Shown: positions 43,943 to 53,265, numbered from the stretch's first letter. The stretch is 64,000 bases of DNA from Vibrio porteresiae DSM 19223 (GCF_024347055.1 NZ_AP024895.1:434001-498000), one strand, 5' to 3'. The notes: generated by a model from the letters alone, not told the origin. Numbers and translations are program-made.

Positions 43943-44787
43943 AGCCAGCGATTAGACGTGAATTTGTTGACTATGCACGGCGAGTGCACAAAGTCAGTTT
44001 ACGTCTTGCTTGTCGCGCAGTTGGCATCAGCGACTCAGTTTATCGATATCAGCCTAAATTGAACGATGACCAAGAGGTTATTAGTGAGCTACAAAAGGCC
44101 GCTGAGCGCTATCCAGCCTATGGCTTCAGTATGTTACTTAAGATCCTTCGTCGGTGGGGTCATACATGGAATCATAAGCGAATATATCGGATTTACTGCG
44201 AGCTAAAACTGAATAAACGCCGTAAAGGGAAAAAGCGTCTACCAAGCCGTAACCCTGAGCCGCTGAGTGTACCGCTGTCAGAGAATCAATGCTGGTCTAT
44301 CGACTTTATGAGCGATAGCTTGCAATGCGGACGTCGGTTCCGAACCTTCAATATTGTGGATGATTTTAATCGAGAAGCGTTAGCCATCGAAGTCGATCTC
44401 AGCCTACCAGCTCAGCGAGTGATTCGAGTACTTGAGCGGGTCATTGCATGGCGAGGATACCCAGAGAAACTCCGAATGGATAACGGCCCTGAATTTATCT
44501 CTACAACATTGGCAACGTGGGCAGAAGAGCACGATGTTCAGTTGGAATTTATCCAGCCAGGGAAACCGACTCAGAACTCGTACGTTGAACGATTTAATCG
44601 CACATACCGCACTGAAATCTTAGATATGTACGTCTTCAAAACACTAACGGAAGTTCGAGAGTTAACAGAGGACTGGCTCAGAGAATACAACGAAGAACGA
44701 CCTCATGGTGCACTGGATGATTTGACACCATGGGAATATTTAATGAAGCATGAAAAGGCTGAAAACTCTAATTATGGGTGTAACTAA
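43939..44787 (+). CDS. IS3-family transposase OrfB (rve integrase core)
   Basis: 282 residues counted from an in-frame GTG at 43939, though the active protein is the OrfAB frameshift fusion. The HTH_21 region (YPAYGFSMLLKILRR...NHKRIYRIYCEL) precedes the catalytic core with D122 (CWSIDFMSD), D181 (LRMDNGPEF) and E217 (NSYVERFNRTYR): an intact DDE triad with 35-residue D-E spacing. Ends 16 bp before the right inverted repeat tip. Confidence 0.95.
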   Translation: MKPAIRREFVDYARRVHKVSLRLACRAVGISDSVYRYQPKLNDDQEVISELQKAAERYPAYGFSMLLKILRRWGHTWNHKRIYRIYCELKLNKRRKGKKRLPSRNPEPLSVPLSENQCWSIDFMSDSLQCGRRFRTFNIVDDFNREALAIEVDLSLPAQRVIRVLERVIAWRGYPEKLRMDNGPEFISTTLATWAEEHDVQLEFIQPGKPTQNSYVERFNRTYRTEILDMYVFKTLTEVRELTEDWLREYNEERPHGALDDLTPWEYLMKHEKAENSNYGCN

Positions 44788-44897
44788 TTAGGGGAGGTTT
44801 ACAATTTTTATCAGGCCAACAAATATAAACTGGGGTAAGTCTATAGAGCATAAGTCATAGTGCGATAAGCCTGCCCATTCTAAAAGAGGAAAACTAG

Positions 44898-45764
44898 ATG
44901 GCTAGTGAACCGGTAGGTATTGATACCACCATAGTTAACAATATTGAGCACGTGAACACGTGGCTTGAGAAAAACTCGGATCTGCTGATTCAATATAGCA
45001 TTAACTTTATGTGGGCGTTGGTTATCCTGATCGTAGGTAACTTCATCGTTAAGTTGATTTCCGGCAGCATTTCTAAGGTGTTGAAAAAGCGCCGGATGGA
45101 TAAAGCGGTCATCGATTTTATTAATGCCATTGTACGTTATTTACTATTTATCGTGGTGTTGATGGCAGCGTTGGGTAAATTGGGGATTCAAACTGCATCG
45201 GTTGTTGCTGTTATCGGTGCTGCAGGTTTGGCGGTTGCTTTAGCCTTACAAGGCTCACTGTCTAACTTTGCCGCAGGCGTTCTGATAGTCGCATTCCGAC
45301 CATTTAAGTCAGGTGATTATGTGGAAGTGGGTGGCGTTGCCGGCTCTGTGGATTCTATTCAAATCTTCCAAACGGTACTTAAATCACCAGACAATAAAAT
45401 GATTGTTGTACCAAACTCTTCGATTATTGGCGGTCCAATCACTAACTATTCTCGTCATAAAACCCGTCGTGTGGACTTAGTTATTGGTGTCTCTTACAAA
45501 GCAGATTTGAGAAAAACCAAACAAGTCTTGCGTGACGTATTAGATAAAGATGAACGAGTTCTGAAAGATCCTGAACCAACCATTGGTGTGTTAGCGCTTG
45601 CCGATTCTTCAGTGAACTTTGTCGTTCGCCCATGGGTTAAAACGGAAGACTATTGGCCTGTTTACTGGGATCTCATGCTCAACATCAAAGAAGCATTAGA
45701 TGAAAATGGTATCGAAATTCCATTCCCACAAATGGATGTTCATTTGAACAAGCTCGAATCGTAA
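44898..45764 (+). CDS. mscS: Small-conductance mechanosensitive channel MscS
   Basis: 288 residues, the E. coli size. Three membrane helices: about 28-50, 68-90, and the pore helix SVVAVIGAAGLAVALALQGSLSNFAAG rich in Gly/Ala, then FRPFKSGDYVEVGGVAGSVDSI (beta domain) and the cytosolic cage. It opens under hypo-osmotic shock. AAGAGGAAAACTAG precedes the ATG. The IS ends 94 bp upstream, so its promoter must lie in those 94 bp or in the IS. Confidence 0.96.
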   Translation: MASEPVGIDTTIVNNIEHVNTWLEKNSDLLIQYSINFMWALVILIVGNFIVKLISGSISKVLKKRRMDKAVIDFINAIVRYLLFIVVLMAALGKLGIQTASVVAVIGAAGLAVALALQGSLSNFAAGVLIVAFRPFKSGDYVEVGGVAGSVDSIQIFQTVLKSPDNKMIVVPNSSIIGGPITNYSRHKTRRVDLVIGVSYKADLRKTKQVLRDVLDKDERVLKDPEPTIGVLALADSSVNFVVRPWVKTEDYWPVYWDLMLNIKEALDENGIEIPFPQMDVHLNKLES

Positions 45765-45788
45765 GAATTTGAGTTTGGGGAAGTTGAC

Positions 45789-45813
45789 AACGGAGGCGAT
45801 GAGCCTCCGTTTT
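45789..45813. terminator. Terminator between mscS and argO
   Basis: AACGGAGGC GATGA GCCTCCGTT with TTTT; between convergent genes. Confidence 0.8.
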
Positions 45814-45854
45814 GCTATCTGTATTAATAAGCTAACAACCCAAGCAACACATGT

Positions 45855-46487
45855 TTAAAAGTGGTTTAAGTAGAGCTGTTTAGTTAGAGAAAATGCCAAG
45901 ATAAACATCATCGCAGAGATCAGCATATCAATCAGTTGTTGTGCTTTAGGTTTAGATAACACGTGGCTTAGTTTGGCCGCGCCCATAGAGATGGTAAAAA
46001 ACCATACGAAAGAGGCAGAAATAGTACCTACTGCAAAAGCCAAACGATCTGAACCATGAAATTGCCCGCCTAACGAGCCTAAAATCACGACGGTATCCAG
46101 ATAGAGGTGAGGGTTAAAGACCGTCACTGCGCATGCCCCAAGAATGACCGCAATGCGATTGCCTTTCGTGATCGCACTTGCATCATCGTTATTGGCATAC
46201 TCAAAACGCAGCGCACGTTTTAACGATTGAAAACCATAAACAGATAAAAAGGCGATGCCCGCGATAGTAATTCCAATTAACACATTTTCATGTTGCGACA
46301 AAATCGCGCCTGCGCCAAAAATGCCGAGCGACATAAAAAATAGGTCAAGGAAACTACACACTGTTGCGGTTGTCAGATGATGGTTACGTTTAATACCTTG
46401 ATTCAACACATAGGCATTTTGTGCACCGATAGGGATGATCATTGTCGCCCCTAGACTAAACCCCTGTAATGCTACCCAGTAATTCAC
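45855..46487 (-). CDS. argO: Arginine exporter ArgO (LysE/ArgO family)
   Basis: 210 residues with about six membrane segments. ALQGFSLGATMIIPIGAQNAYVLNQGIKR is the LysE/ArgO N-terminal block, with GACAVTVFNPHLYLDTVVILGS in the middle. I choose GTG at 46487 because GAGG is five bases upstream and the length equals E. coli ArgO; an ATG at 46508 is also in frame. Divergent from argP, its likely activator, across 117 bp of very AT-rich DNA. Confidence 0.92.
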   Translation of the reverse strand: MNYWVALQGFSLGATMIIPIGAQNAYVLNQGIKRNHHLTTATVCSFLDLFFMSLGIFGAGAILSQHENVLIGITIAGIAFLSVYGFQSLKRALRFEYANNDDASAITKGNRIAVILGACAVTVFNPHLYLDTVVILGSLGGQFHGSDRLAFAVGTISASFVWFFTISMGAAKLSHVLSKPKAQQLIDMLISAMMFILAFSLTKQLYLNHF

Positions 46488-46604
46488 AATAACCTCGTAC
46501 AACAACATTGGAAAGGAAAGTGTGGGGAAGATATAGAGATTTAATTAATAAGTATAATTAATCATTTTAATATATTATAAGTTAACTTAATCAAGGAGGA
46601 TGTT

Positions 46605-47501
46605 ATGCGTGGCTTAGATTACAAATGGATTGAAGCATTAGATGCGGTGTTGTCTCAGGGCAGCTTTGAACGAGCGGCAGAAGAACTCTACATTTCACAA
46701 TCAGCGGTGTCTCAGCGGATTAAGCAGCTTGAGAAATTTCTCGCTCAACCTGTATTGGTCCGTAGTTCTCCGCCACAAGCAACACCAATCGGAAAAAAGT
46801 TACTCGGATTATACCGACGTATTAGCTTGCTTGAACAAGAGGTGATACCTGAGTTGACCAATCAACCGCATTTACGTCCGGTATCTTTAACGATTGCAAC
46901 CAATGCAGACAGTTTAGCAACTTGGGTTTTACCTGCTTTGAATCACATCATGACAACGGAAGCCGTCGCACTGCATTTTTCTATTTTGGATGAGTCGCGC
47001 TCCATTCAAAAAATGAAAAGCGGTGAAGCAGTAGGCGCTATCAGTGTTGAATCACAACCTCTAGTGGGTTGTAGCGCTGAATACCTAGGTAAGATGGAGT
47101 ATCTTTGCGTTGCTAGCCCGCATTTTATTGAGCGCCATTTTGCCGATGGCGTGCATCGTGAGTCGCTACTGCGTGCACCTATGGTCTCTTTTGACTCTCA
47201 GGATGATCAGCACAAACGCTTTCTATACCAACATTTCGGTGTTTCCCAGGAGCTCAATATCAATCATAAAGTGGGAAGTTCGGAAGCGTTTGTGACGATG
47301 GCTAAGTCGGGAATGGCTTACTGCATGATTCCTAAGTTGCAAATTGAGCGTGAACTGGATGTCGGAGAGTTAATTGATATTACCCCAGGACTTTCTTTGA
47401 CCAATAGTATCTACTGGCATCACTGGCAATTAGAAACCGGCTTATTAAAAGACATTTCTCAAGCTATTGTGTCAGGCGCTCATGCTCGCTTAGAACAGTA
47501 A
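46605..47501 (+). CDS. argP: LysR-family regulator ArgP (IciA)
   Basis: 298 residues. The N-terminal HTH LDYKWIEALDAVLSQGSFERAAEEL-Y-ISQSAVSQRIKQLE is the ArgP type. Activates argO in response to arginine (lysine locks the complex) and controls lysine and arginine genes. CAAGGAGG before the ATG. Immediately divergent from argO, as in E. coli. Confidence 0.95.
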   Translation: MRGLDYKWIEALDAVLSQGSFERAAEELYISQSAVSQRIKQLEKFLAQPVLVRSSPPQATPIGKKLLGLYRRISLLEQEVIPELTNQPHLRPVSLTIATNADSLATWVLPALNHIMTTEAVALHFSILDESRSIQKMKSGEAVGAISVESQPLVGCSAEYLGKMEYLCVASPHFIERHFADGVHRESLLRAPMVSFDSQDDQHKRFLYQHFGVSQELNINHKVGSSEAFVTMAKSGMAYCMIPKLQIERELDVGELIDITPGLSLTNSIYWHHWQLETGLLKDISQAIVSGAHARLEQ

Positions 47502-47565
47502 ATAAAATCTGCAGTAACCTAATACAACACAAGCTAAATTGGATGAAGAGATAGGAGAATAGGGT

Positions 47566-48276
47566 ATGCACAAATGTCGACGTTCTTTGGTAATGATATG
47601 TCTCGGACTGGGTATGAGTTTTTCTTCGATGGCTCAGGATGTCACGTTTCCTCATGTTGTGACGACAGGCAATGCCATTCTGTCTGTCGCTCCTGACAGT
47701 GCAGTATTAACGAGTCAGATACGAGTCACTCAAGCAACCGCCGATGCAGTGAAACTGCAAGTGGATAAGGCTGTCGGCCGTTATACAAAAGATCTCTTGA
47801 ATCAGAAGATTGATAAGCAGTTTATTACCAGTTCAAATCTTTCGATTTCTCCTCAATATCACTATGGCGATAAAGGGGAGAAAACCTTGATAGGATATGT
47901 TGGCTCACGTCAAGTCGAAGTGACGATTACTGACTTAACGCAACTCAACCATCATATTGATTTGGCATTAGCTGATGGAATGAATCAAATATCAGGAATT
48001 CAGATGGGGTTAAGGAATCGCAAATCCTATGAGGAGCAAGTGCTTAAAGCTGCTATGAACGATGCACAGCGTAAGGCTCAATTATTGGCGACTGGGTTTA
48101 ATAGCCAACTAGGCTCTATTTGGCAGGTTGAGTATCATGCTAATCAAAATATCCCTCGTTTTGAGCGTGTTTCTTTGCTGCAAACTAAAGCGTCTGATGT
48201 TACAAATTCCTATCAAAACAGTCAGATAGAACTAGAAGCGAATGTGGATGTGATTTATCGCATGTCTTCTGAGTAA
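47566..48276 (+). CDS. yggE: SIMPL-domain periplasmic protein (YggE-like)
   Basis: 236 residues. Signal peptide ends FSSMA-QDV. The SIMPL (DUF541) domain follows: VVTTGNAILSVAPDSAVLTSQI, SSNLSISPQYHYGDKGEKTLIGYVGSRQVEVTI, DLTQLNHHIDLAL and a C-terminal AQRKAQLLA helix. YggE is reported to reduce oxidative stress in E. coli, and forms a ring; activity unknown. It neighbours argP/argO as in enterics. Confidence 0.9.
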   Translation: MHKCRRSLVMICLGLGMSFSSMAQDVTFPHVVTTGNAILSVAPDSAVLTSQIRVTQATADAVKLQVDKAVGRYTKDLLNQKIDKQFITSSNLSISPQYHYGDKGEKTLIGYVGSRQVEVTITDLTQLNHHIDLALADGMNQISGIQMGLRNRKSYEEQVLKAAMNDAQRKAQLLATGFNSQLGSIWQVEYHANQNIPRFERVSLLQTKASDVTNSYQNSQIELEANVDVIYRMSSE

Positions 48277-48387
48277 ATTGATACTTTGGGATTAATTTTT
48301 GTTTTAACGATAGTTTTTTAAACAGTGACTTAAGGTAACTGATACAATTATAATTCTTATCAATAAGCATAATGGCGTTGAGAATCG

Positions 48388-50259
48388 GTGAGAATTAATC
48401 GTTGGATAATTTTTTTAGGGTGCTGCTGCCTCGCGATAATCGTGGCAGGGGCATTCTATTATTCGCATCGATACCAGTTGTTGCTCAAAAACAACTTAAC
48501 GACCATTGCGAATACGGCTGATACTCAGCTTGACTACAACCAACAACATTATGATCGAGCAAAAAAACAAACCCGGTCAATAGTGACTCTCATGAGTCAT
48601 GATCCAACGGTCTATGATTATGTGTTTGATCCTAATGCGGAGAATGAAGAACACCTGAGGTCGGCTTTCTCTGCGATTATGACCAGTTTGGAGTGGTATC
48701 ATCAGATTCGCTTTATTGACTCAGATGGCAATGAAAAGATCAAGGTTGAGTCTCCCTCAGATGATATGCAGGTAAGTCGACACTCCGCTAAGTTAGCTAA
48801 TATCCGTGATAGTTCACTTTTTGAATTCCTGAAGTCGATCCCAGATCAAACGGTAAAAGCGTGGGGAATTCAGTGGAGTGAGCCACTCTCTTTATCCTCT
48901 CAGCCGCGAGAAGCCATTTACTATGTCGCTATCCCTGTGACGTTACTCGGCCAGCGTCATGGCTACATTGTTCTAGATGTGAGTCTATCCACCCTGTACC
49001 AAATGCTTATTCTGCCGCAGAAAGGTTTTCATCTAGAGATGCTCAATCAAGATGGTCAGTATATTGCAGGCGTGAAGCCGAGCCAGATCAATTTGCAGCA
49101 ACAAAATTGGTCTTCGGAGCGTTTCAATACCCTCTATCCCAAAAGTTGGGAAGTGATGCAGCATGCGAGTAAAGGTGTGTTAACGGAGAATAATCACCTC
49201 ATTATTTACCGGCATGCGAGGATCTCAAGTAGTGCATCCCTCACTATGTTGATCAATTTGTCTCCACAGCAGCTACAGCATGAGATTCAGCGTGATGTGG
49301 ATGATTTAAAAAATGAAGCCTATTTCGTGCTTTTGATCATGCTGTTATTCGCTTTGCCTTCTGCAACGCTCGGACTGCATTATCACCAACGTAATATTGA
49401 AAGTAAGTTAGCAAATGCCGCACTGCATGGTATGTCTGCGGTGGTGATTTCCGATACGCAATATCGGATTAAGTTGGTCAATAAAACCTTCGAAAAAACA
49501 ATTCATGTGAAAGGGGCCGAAGTCGAAGGATTAAACACTCTCGATTTTTTGCTTTCTGAATACGATGAAGAGTTCAAACTTCAGGTAAAACGGATTGTTC
49601 AAGAGCATGCGCTGTGGCGTGGAGAGATTAATTACGTCGCTCCAAACGGTGAGCTGATGGTGGTGCTAATGCGCATTCAAGCGGTTTTGGAGCGTGGGCG
49701 GGTTAGCTATTACATTATTAGCTTAGTCGATATATCGGAACGTAAAGCTCTTGAAAATCGCTTGAGAGAAATGAGCGAAATGGACGATATGACTAAGTTA
49801 TGGAACCGACGTAAGTTCGAAATGGAGATGAAGATACAATCTGCATTTGTTCGAGAACATGTCGGTTATACAGCGGTGTTGGTGTTGCTTGATATCGATT
49901 ATTTCAAGTCCGTTAACGATCAGCATGGTCATGATGAAGGTGATAGGGTCATCATTCATATTGCCAGCAGCTTAAAAAGCCTCGTGCGCAATACCGATTT
50001 TGTGGCGCGTATCGGTGGAGAAGAGTTTGCCATTATTATGCCCAATACTGTGGTAGAAGATGCAATCAAAGTGATGGATAGAATCCGTCAGGATATCGCT
50101 CAAGATGAACTGGCTAAAGTTACGATAAGTACCGGTATTACGGATATGACCGAAGATAGAACGCAGACTTACAAATGGGCAGATGTCGCCTTATACAGCG
50201 CTAAATCCGAGGGCCGCAACCGAATTAGTACGTGTTTGAGTAGTGAAGAAATTGCATAA
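48388..50259 (+). CDS. Membrane sensor diguanylate cyclase (periplasmic sensor - PAS - GGDEF)
   Basis: 623 residues from a GTG start at 48388. One membrane helix near 7-25 and a second near 312-331 (FVLLIMLLFALPSATLGL) enclose a periplasmic sensor of about 285 residues (dCache-like by size and pattern; ligand unknown). A PAS domain (about 337-455, AALHGMSAVVISDTQYRI) leads into the GGDEF domain with active-site GGEEF at 543-547 and an inhibitory I-site RNTD at 534-537. It should make c-di-GMP from GTP under product inhibition. No EAL domain. No terminator or neighbour ties it to an operon. Confidence 0.93.
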   Translation: MRINRWIIFLGCCCLAIIVAGAFYYSHRYQLLLKNNLTTIANTADTQLDYNQQHYDRAKKQTRSIVTLMSHDPTVYDYVFDPNAENEEHLRSAFSAIMTSLEWYHQIRFIDSDGNEKIKVESPSDDMQVSRHSAKLANIRDSSLFEFLKSIPDQTVKAWGIQWSEPLSLSSQPREAIYYVAIPVTLLGQRHGYIVLDVSLSTLYQMLILPQKGFHLEMLNQDGQYIAGVKPSQINLQQQNWSSERFNTLYPKSWEVMQHASKGVLTENNHLIIYRHARISSSASLTMLINLSPQQLQHEIQRDVDDLKNEAYFVLLIMLLFALPSATLGLHYHQRNIESKLANAALHGMSAVVISDTQYRIKLVNKTFEKTIHVKGAEVEGLNTLDFLLSEYDEEFKLQVKRIVQEHALWRGEINYVAPNGELMVVLMRIQAVLERGRVSYYIISLVDISERKALENRLREMSEMDDMTKLWNRRKFEMEMKIQSAFVREHVGYTAVLVLLDIDYFKSVNDQHGHDEGDRVIIHIASSLKSLVRNTDFVARIGGEEFAIIMPNTVVEDAIKVMDRIRQDIAQDELAKVTISTGITDMTEDRTQTYKWADVALYSAKSEGRNRISTCLSSEEIA

Positions 50260-50441
50260 AAAGTCCCTATTCTTTTTGATAGTTTGATTGATAAAACCGT
50301 CTTGAGTTGGGATGAATTTTGAGTAAACTGTGTTTTTTTTAAACAGTTTGGCTCCAGTGGTACAGGGAACTGCAAAGTTAAAAGTATTGTTTGATATAAA
50401 ATCTACGGAATTCAAACACTCTGGGCAGTATGAGGCAGAGC

Positions 50442-50576
50442 ATGTTGTTAAATCATTTTCTCGTTAGACTAACGATCGGTTGTCTGTTGGTATTAGGAAT
50501 TAAATTGAGCGCACTCTATTTTCTTCCAATGGTGTTACTCCTAAATACGCACCACAGAGAATTTTTTGGCTGGTAA
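50442..50576 (+). CDS. Candidate small hydrophobic membrane protein (44 aa)
   Basis: An open frame MLLNHFLVRLTIGCLLVLG...REFFGW* in the 400-bp space between the diguanylate cyclase and pykF. GAGG lies six bases before the ATG at 50442; an in-frame ATG at 50430 would give 48 residues. One predicted membrane helix (about 8-35) and charged ends (R9, K, RE near the end). I recognise no family. Too short for certainty; it could be chance. Confidence 0.4.
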   Translation: MLLNHFLVRLTIGCLLVLGIKLSALYFLPMVLLLNTHHREFFGW

Positions 50577-50620
50577 GTTTTCTACCAAGTAGAACTTAAC
50601 GCTATTAGTTTAGCAAAGAT

Positions 50621-50650
50621 AAAAAAATCGGGGCCTAGGCCCCGATTTTT
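50621..50650. terminator. pykF terminator
   Basis: AAAAATCGGGGCC TAGG CCCCGATTTTT-type perfect palindrome with A and T runs on either side, 14 bp past the leftward pykF stop; can act in both directions. Confidence 0.9.
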
Positions 50651-50663
50651 CTTTTCACTTCTA

Positions 50664-52076
50664 TTAAAGAACGTGAACTGACGCAGTGTTTGTTGTACCT
50701 GATGCAACAAGAGCACCAGAAACCATAACTGCGATGTCACCTTTCTTACCTAGACCTGATGCAAGAGCCACTTCTTTACCTAGACGGTAGAAGTCATCAG
50801 TGCTAGCAATTTCATCAACAACAACAGGTGTTACACCTTTAGATAGCACAAGTTGTGCCGCTGTTTTCTTGTTAGTTGTGATAGCAAGAATGTTTGCTGT
50901 TGGGAAGTATTTACGAACTGAACGAGCAGATTTACCTGCTTCAGTTGCAACTACAATAAGTGGAGCAGCCAGTTTTTCAGCTGTGTCTACCGCACCTTTA
51001 CATACTGCTTCAGTGATACGTAGGCGTGGGCTGTCTAGACGAGAGCTTAGCTCTGCTTGTAGAGAAGAATCAGTACGTTCTGCAATACGAGCCATGATGG
51101 TTACTGCTTCTACAGGGTATTTACCTTTCGCAGTTTCACCAGAAAGCATTACCGCATCAGTACCATCCATCACTGCGTTAGCAACGTCGCCTGCTTCAGC
51201 ACGAGTAGGACGTGGGTTTTTGATCATTGAATCAAGCATTTGAGTTGCTGTAATAACCACTTTACGAGCGCGGTTACATTTTTCAATCATCATTTTTTGC
51301 GCGAAGATTACTTCTTCAGCTGGGATTTCAACACCAAGGTCACCACGAGCAACCATGATACCGTCAGATGCTTCTAGAATTTCGTCGAAGTTATCTACGC
51401 CTTCTTGGTTTTCGATTTTAGAGATGATTTGGATGTTTTGACCGCCGTGAGAAGCAAGCACTTCACGGATTTCACGAACGTCTGATGCTTTACGAATGAA
51501 AGAAGCAGCAACAAAGTCAACGCCTTGTTCGCAACCAAATTTCAGGTCGTTTTTGTCTTTTTCTGCAAGTGCTGGAAGGTTTACAGATACGCCAGGAAGG
51601 TTAACACCTTTGTTTTCGCCTAGTGCACCGTTGTTCAGAACTTTACATTTTACTTCTGTCTCTGTTGTAGACAGTACTTTCATTTCGATTAGACCGTCGT
51701 CAACAAGGATAGTGTTACCTTCAGCTAGGTCTTTTGCGAAACCTGAGTAAGTTACTGCTACACGAGTTTTGTTACCAATAACAGTTACGTCAGTGGTAAA
51801 TGTGAATTCTTGGCCAGCTTCTAGATCAACGTCTTCACCATTTTCTAGTTTGATGGTGCGGATCTCAGGACCTTTAGTATCCAATAGGATTGCTAGAGGT
51901 TTACCAGTGTTTTTCATAACTTCGCGGAAGTTTTTGATGCGAGTACCATGCTCAACGTAGTCACCGTGAGAGAAGTTTAAACGCATTACGTTCATACCTG
52001 CATTAACTAGCTCGGTAAGTTTCTCTACTGACTCAGTTTTTGGGCCAATCGTACATACGATTTTGGTCTTTTTCAT
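50664..52076 (-). CDS. pykF: Pyruvate kinase I
   Basis: 470 residues, the PykF length. Makes pyruvate and ATP from PEP. KTKIVCTIGPKTES, MNVMRLNFSHGDY, LDTKGPEIRT, IISKIENQEGVDNFDEIL, VARGDLGVEIP, and TQMLDSMIKNPRPTRAE are intact. The C-terminal region carries the fructose-1,6-bisphosphate effector site in the F type. GGAGAGAC before the ATG. Divergent from the DeoR gene. Confidence 0.97.
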   Translation of the reverse strand: MKKTKIVCTIGPKTESVEKLTELVNAGMNVMRLNFSHGDYVEHGTRIKNFREVMKNTGKPLAILLDTKGPEIRTIKLENGEDVDLEAGQEFTFTTDVTVIGNKTRVAVTYSGFAKDLAEGNTILVDDGLIEMKVLSTTETEVKCKVLNNGALGENKGVNLPGVSVNLPALAEKDKNDLKFGCEQGVDFVAASFIRKASDVREIREVLASHGGQNIQIISKIENQEGVDNFDEILEASDGIMVARGDLGVEIPAEEVIFAQKMMIEKCNRARKVVITATQMLDSMIKNPRPTRAEAGDVANAVMDGTDAVMLSGETAKGKYPVEAVTIMARIAERTDSSLQAELSSRLDSPRLRITEAVCKGAVDTAEKLAAPLIVVATEAGKSARSVRKYFPTANILAITTNKKTAAQLVLSKGVTPVVVDEIASTDDFYRLGKEVALASGLGKKGDIAVMVSGALVASGTTNTASVHVL

Positions 52077-52503
52077 GGAAGTGTCTCTCCGGTAAATAGT
52101 ATCAATTTGAAAGTTGTTTCACAGGTCAAAGAGGGCTCGTGGTGGCAATTTGTACTTTCTGTATCGCCTGTCTGCAAAAAATCGAGCTAAGGTCTCTTTG
52201 GTTGAAAGTCTTACAACAGATTTGATCAGTTTATAACTACATCTGTTGCCTAAAATTTCAGAATTATCGGGATTTCCCTAGGGTACAACGGGAAAGTTAC
52301 AAAAATATCACGCCTAGTTCTGTAATTTTTTTTCTTTAGGGCTGGAATTCTACCACTTTATTTTTTCAATAGCACTGTCCAAGAATTGTCTTAGGACAAG
52401 GTTTTAGCGTGAAATATTAATTTTTTGGAGCAAAATAAATGGACAGTAATGTTTCGAAGTGATTATAATTGCTTTCGATTCGTAACCTGCTATAAAGTTA
52501 AAA
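52077..52503. other. 427-bp divergent spacer between pykF and the DeoR gene
   Basis: No coding frame. AT-rich, and must contain both promoters. It includes one notable inverted repeat (52376-52398, TGTCCAAGA ATTG TCTTAGGACA with a one-base bulge), 106 bp upstream of the DeoR gene. I could not make a good Cra (FruR) site in it, though pykF is a Cra target in enterics. Confidence 0.5.
52376..52398. promoter_or_regulatory. Inverted repeat, possible operator
   Basis: Arms TGTCCAAGA and TCTTAGGACA around ATTG, with one extra A. Size and symmetry suit a dimeric regulator such as the adjacent DeoR protein. No T run, so not a terminator. Confidence 0.3.
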
Positions 52504-53265
52504 ATGTCGAAACGAAATACTCAACTTAGAAGACACGCTATTGCGACTCTCGTTAATGAGATGGGCGAGGTAAGTGTTGAATCCCTTGCTTCTCAATTTG
52601 AAACTTCAGAAGTCACTATTAGAAAAGATTTGGCTTCCTTAGAAGAAAATGGACTATTACTGCGTCGCTATGGTGGTGCTATAGCATTACCGAAAGAAGT
52701 CGTAAGCGAAGAGTTAAGTCCAAAAGTTTCGGTTCGAAAGGTTTCTATCGCTAAAGCGGCTGCTAAGTTAATTAGAGATCATAACAGAATTGTGATCGAC
52801 AGCGGCAGAACGACCGGTGCGTTGATTGAACAACTCAATGAAAAACGTGGTTTAGTTGTGATGACCAACTCACTTCAAGTGGCCAATGCCCTTAGTGAGT
52901 TAGAGAACGAACCAACATTATTGATGACAGGCGGTACTTGGGATACGCGTTCTGAGTCTTTCCAAGGCAATGTGGCGGAATCGGTGTTGCGTTCTTACGA
53001 TTTTGACCAACTCTTTATTGGCTGTGATGGTGTTGATTTGGAACGAGGTACAACCACCTTTAATGAGTTGATCGGTTTAAGCAAAGTGATGGCAGAAGTC
53101 TCACGTGAAGTCATCGTGATGGTTGAGTCTGACAAGTTTGGTCGCAAGATCCCTAACTTAGAGTTGCCTTGGAACATAGTTGATGTGTTGGTAACAGATG
53201 CAGGTTTACCAGACGAATTCGTTAAGAAAATTGAATCACATCAAGTGCGAGTTATTCGCGCTTAA
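52504..53265 (+). CDS. DeoR/GlpR-family transcription regulator upstream of glmS
   Basis: 253 residues. N-terminal DeoR HTH (RRHAIATLVNEMGEVSVESLASQFETSEVTIRKDLASLEENGLLLRRYGGA) and C-terminal sugar-phosphate sensor (IVIDSGRTTGALIEQL, LLMTGGTWDTRSESFQG, LFIGCDGVD, VIVMVESDKFGRK). These regulators sense sugar phosphates. It lies 68 bp upstream of glmS on the same strand, in a fixed Vibrio arrangement, suggesting amino-sugar or fructose-6-phosphate control. Start codon ATG at 52504 has no strong ribosome site. Confidence 0.93.
   Translation: MSKRNTQLRRHAIATLVNEMGEVSVESLASQFETSEVTIRKDLASLEENGLLLRRYGGAIALPKEVVSEELSPKVSVRKVSIAKAAAKLIRDHNRIVIDSGRTTGALIEQLNEKRGLVVMTNSLQVANALSELENEPTLLMTGGTWDTRSESFQGNVAESVLRSYDFDQLFIGCDGVDLERGTTTFNELIGLSKVMAEVSREVIVMVESDKFGRKIPNLELPWNIVDVLVTDAGLPDEFVKKIESHQVRVIRA

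Larger units (their letters stand above)
43598..44803 (+). mobile_element. Complete IS3-family insertion sequence (probably IS407 group), 1206 bp
   Basis: Left end TGTAATCACCCCCTAAAATAG and the inverted right end TGTAAACCTCCCCTAATTAG are imperfect inverted repeats starting TGT. The element is flanked by a 4-bp direct repeat ATTT (43594-43597 and 44804-44807). Four-bp repeats and CCCC-rich ends fit the IS407 group. It contains both transposase frames, a slippery heptamer and an intact DDE triad, so it looks active. It lies between fbaA and mscS, 95 bp past the fbaA terminator, and separates mscS from its usual upstream DNA. Confidence 0.93.

Noticed and set aside
50315..50351. Hairpin AAACTGT ... 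ACAGTTT with a T-rich loop as terminator of the cyclase gene
   Set aside because: The T run is in the loop rather than after the stem, and the stem is short and AT-rich, so it is not a convincing terminator.
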